This document shows positions 4,750 to 6,835 of a stretch of DNA of 6,835 bases, piece by piece. Origin of the DNA: Caryophanales bacterium (lineage in GTDB: Bacteria; Bacillota_I; Bacilli_A; RFN20; CAG-826); the NCBI GenBank assembly GCA_022781015.1, contig JALEUF010000019.1, forward strand, positions 1-6,835, given 5' to 3'. Under the pieces are notes generated by a model. It ran no database searches and was not told where the DNA came from. It was given only the letters and a program-made list of their open reading frames with translations. Both the position numbers and the translations under genes were made by a program. Numbering within the stretch: the first letter of the stretch is position 1; every line of letters begins with the position of its first letter.

Positions 4750-6099
4750 ATGCATGGAAATATTATGGTTTATCTAGATATCTTGCAATATAAGCTTATT
4801 AATATGTCAATTGCTGGCTTCATATCCTTCTTTTGCTTGCTTTGCCTAGTTGTTTTATTTATGGTTAAGACAATAAGCAAGGATACAAAGCCATTTTTTG
4901 GTAGGATATTTGTTTGCGAATTTTTCCTTTCCTTGCTTTTGGCGGCCTCTTATGGGATGAATGGGGTAGAAGGGAAACACATCAGGTTTTTCCTAGAAGT
5001 CATTGTTTTCTTCCAATATCTATTTGGATATTTGATGTGGTGCTTCCTTATTGAATATTTCCTTCATTTATTAAAACAAGCAGGAACAAACCTAAAGATA
5101 GTAAGAGTAATCATTTGGACGATATTTGCTATTGCTACAACAGTTTTATTTATTAATTTATTTTTTGGCTATTATTACACGATAGATGCAAATAATAGCT
5201 ATGTAAGGGGGCAATATTTCATTATCCATCAAATACTAGGCACTAGCTTACCTGCATTCAGCCTTATTTTATTGGTTATCTATAGAAAGAAAATAATGCT
5301 TAGGCAAAGGATATGCCTATTTGCCTATGTAGGCCTATGTCTAATCGCCTTAATTGCCCAATTCTTCTTCTATAGATTCCCGATAGTCATGGTTTCGATG
5401 TTTATCTCTACTGTCATTGCCTTTATTTTCATGATAAGTGAGGAAACATATATCTATTCACAAAATAAGGAAGAGTTATTACAAACGCATACGAAACTTA
5501 TTTTATCGCAGATGCATCCTCATTTCTTATTCAATGCGTTGACTACCATCGCAGTACTTTGCGATGAAGATCCAAAAGAAGCAAAGCAGGCAACGATGGA
5601 TTTATCTAAATACCTTCGCTCCAATATAGATTCGATATCTGATTCATCCTTAATCCCATTTACTAAAGAAATAGATTCCATAATGGCATATCTAAGGATT
5701 GAGAAACGTAGATTCAAAGATAAGCTAGATTTCGTCATGGATTTAGCAGAGAAAGATTTCTTTATCCCACGTTTCTTGCTTCAGCCTTTAATAGAAAATT
5801 CAGTTAAGCACGGTATTTTCCAAAAAGAAGGAAAAGGGAAAGTCATATTATCAACCTTCAAGGATTATGAGGGATTGATACATATAATTGTTGAAGATGA
5901 TGGAGTTGGGTTTGAATATCCAATAAAAAACGACGAAAACAAAGTCAGCGTTGGGCTCAATAACTCCATCAAACTATGCTCTAGCTTGCTTAATGGGGAA
6001 ATGAAAATTAATTCCGAACTGAATAAAGGTACAAAAATCGAAATCAAATTCAAACCGGTCGGGGGGGGGTTAAAAAATGATTATCCTTGCTTTAGATGA
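4750..6099 (+). CDS. membrane sensor histidine kinase, LytS/YehU class
   Basis: A 449-residue kinase that would autophosphorylate on histidine and pass phosphate to the regulator encoded next to it. The first 230 residues hold about seven hydrophobic segments (roughly 17-39, 51-68, 78-107, 117-140, 157-178, 187-207, 211-230) with short loops. There is no periplasmic sensing domain, so the signal is probably sensed in or near the membrane. A short helical linker leads to the His_kinase-type region with QMHPHFLFN (254-262); His258 is the expected phospho-acceptor. The ATPase part has an N box around QPLIENSVKHG (345-355, Asn350), the G1 motif DDGVGF (383-388) and a G2-like VGLNNS (401-406). The domain ends near residue 436. 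The last 13 residues come from reading through a G9 tract into the regulator gene and may not be real in all cells. The start is uncertain: no good ribosome binding site precedes 4750, and ATG at 4765 is an alternative. Confidence 0.93.
   Translation: MHGNIMVYLDILQYKLINMSIAGFISFFCLLCLVVLFMVKTISKDTKPFFGRIFVCEFFLSLLLAASYGMNGVEGKHIRFFLEVIVFFQYLFGYLMWCFLIEYFLHLLKQAGTNLKIVRVIIWTIFAIATTVLFINLFFGYYYTIDANNSYVRGQYFIIHQILGTSLPAFSLILLVIYRKKIMLRQRICLFAYVGLCLIALIAQFFFYRFPIVMVSMFISTVIAFIFMISEETYIYSQNKEELLQTHTKLILSQMHPHFLFNALTTIAVLCDEDPKEAKQATMDLSKYLRSNIDSISDSSLIPFTKEIDSIMAYLRIEKRRFKDKLDFVMDLAEKDFFIPRFLLQPLIENSVKHGIFQKEGKGKVILSTFKDYEGLIHIIVEDDGVGFEYPIKNDENKVSVGLNNSIKLCSSLLNGEMKINSELNKGTKIEIKFKPVGGGLKNDYPCFR
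6061..6069 (+). repeat. G9 homopolymer acting as the regulator's ribosome binding site
   Basis: Nine consecutive G stand in an AT-rich gene, seven bases before the regulator ATG at 6077, where a Shine-Dalgarno should be; the run can pair with CCUCC of 16S rRNA through a G-U pair. It is also coding for Gly-Gly-Gly at the end of the kinase. With nine G the kinase stops at 6099, overlapping the regulator by 23 bases. With eight it stops at TAA just before the regulator ATG. With seven it stops at TGA overlapping that ATG. Confidence 0.75.
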
Positions 6100-6835
6100 T
6101 GAAGAAAATAGCCTTAAGTATTTATATAATGCGATAGTAAGTGCCGTACCAGAGGCAACTGTAGTCCCTTATTTAAAACAAAAGGGTGCTTTTGATTATG
6201 CTTCTAATAACCATGTTGATGTTATATTCTCCGATATTGCCATGCCTGGAATGGATGGGATCGAATTTGCCAAAGCCATAAAAAAGACTAACCCAAAGAT
6301 AAATATCATCTTTGTCACTGGATTTAGCGAATATGCAGGTAAAGCATTTTCTGTCTATCCTAGTGGATATATAAATAAGCCAGTAAGCGTAGAAGACATA
6401 AAAAGGGAACTAGATAATTTACGTTATCCAGTATCATTTGGACAAAATAGAATCAAAGCCATCTGCTTTGGCAATTTTGATTTCTTTGTCGATGGGGAAT
6501 CGGTTTCCTTTAAACGTAGCAAAAGCAAGGAACTTCTTGCCTATTTGATTTGCAAAAGAGGATCTGGAATTACTAAAAAAGAAGCAGGGCAACTTTTATT
6601 TGGTGATAAAGAATATAACCAGCAAAGCCAAGACTACTTAAATAAGATATTCTCTGACCTGCAATCTTCTTTAACTGCCGTCAATGCCGATGAAATATTA
6701 GTAAAGAAGCATAATTATATTGCAATAGACCCAACTAAATTCACCTGTGACTATTTTGAATATTGTAACGGGAACATCTCTGTGATTAATTCCTATAGGG
6801 GCGATTTCTTGGCCCAATATCCTTGGTCAAGCCAG
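6077..6835 (+). CDS. response regulator with SARP/BTAD-type winged-helix output domain (3' end beyond window)
   Basis: 253 codons are visible and the frame is still open at the window edge. The receiver domain (1-115) has every key residue: acidic pocket Asp7/Asp8, phospho-acceptor Asp53 in FSDIAMPGMDG, Thr81 in FVTGFSEYA, and Lys101-Pro102 in YINKPVS. The C-terminal part (about 126-253) begins IKAICFGNFDFFVDGESVSF, followed by KSKELLAYLICKRG, a helical block with LNKIFSDLQSSL, the wing segment LVKKHNYIAID, then CDYFEY and YRGDFLAQYPW. This is the pattern of SARP-like transcription factors: an OmpR-type winged helix followed by the start of a BTAD region. LytS-class kinases more often pair with LytTR regulators, so this is a different output. 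The start is fixed by the G-run at 6061-6069. It overlaps the kinase frame by 23 bases, so expression is probably coupled. Targets are unknown; the palindrome upstream of the kinase is one candidate. Confidence 0.92.
   Translation, partial: MIILALDDEENSLKYLYNAIVSAVPEATVVPYLKQKGAFDYASNNHVDVIFSDIAMPGMDGIEFAKAIKKTNPKINIIFVTGFSEYAGKAFSVYPSGYINKPVSVEDIKRELDNLRYPVSFGQNRIKAICFGNFDFFVDGESVSFKRSKSKELLAYLICKRGSGITKKEAGQLLFGDKEYNQQSQDYLNKIFSDLQSSLTAVNADEILVKKHNYIAIDPTKFTCDYFEYCNGNISVINSYRGDFLAQYPWSSQ

Noticed and set aside
5520..6053. Two minus-strand open frames inside the histidine kinase
   Set aside because: Both are antisense shadows of conserved kinase motifs on the plus strand.

Overview
The window is AT-rich, uses TGG for tryptophan and has no in-frame TGA in its genes. 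It carries tRNA genes with encoded CCA ends, AGGAG/AAAGGA-type ribosome binding sites and a LytS-family sensor kinase. This fits a low-GC Gram-positive bacterium (Bacillota), probably a host-associated or uncultured Bacilli/Erysipelotrichia/RF39-like lineage using the standard code. The lineage is an inference from style, not from a marker gene.

Layout. Positions 1-587 hold no convincing gene, only a few weak inverted repeats. Positions 588-837 are a compact minus-strand tRNA operon: promoter, 5' leader hairpin, tRNA-Asn(GUU), tRNA-Glu(UUC), terminator. Positions 951-1958 are a two-gene plus-strand unit: a small four-helix membrane protein directly abutting tag (3-methyladenine DNA glycosylase I). 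Positions 2084-3634 encode a large secreted protein, probably a lipoprotein, with a His/Cys-rich duplicated N-terminal module. It converges on a minus-strand gene (3684-4502) for an exported, membrane-anchored protein of unknown function, and the two share a bidirectional terminator at 3647-3680.

A 247-base divergent intergenic region (4503-4749) contains promoter elements in both directions, a perfect 14-bp palindrome lying within a candidate promoter, and an 8-bp stem-loop just before the next start. It leads into a two-component system. The first gene (4750-6099) is a polytopic membrane histidine kinase of the LytS/YehU class. The second (6077 to the window end) is a response regulator whose receiver domain is joined to a SARP/BTAD-type winged-helix domain rather than LytTR.

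The most unusual sequence feature is a run of nine G at 6061-6069, at the kinase/regulator junction. It sits exactly where the regulator's Shine-Dalgarno should be and sets the kinase's reading frame over its last residues. Loss of one or two G would move the kinase stop to just before, or onto, the regulator start. It may be a slippage-prone coupling element or a sequencing artefact. No CRISPR, transposase or phage gene was seen. The kinase/regulator pair and the divergently transcribed surface protein could form one regulatory neighbourhood, but only their proximity and the shared control region support that.
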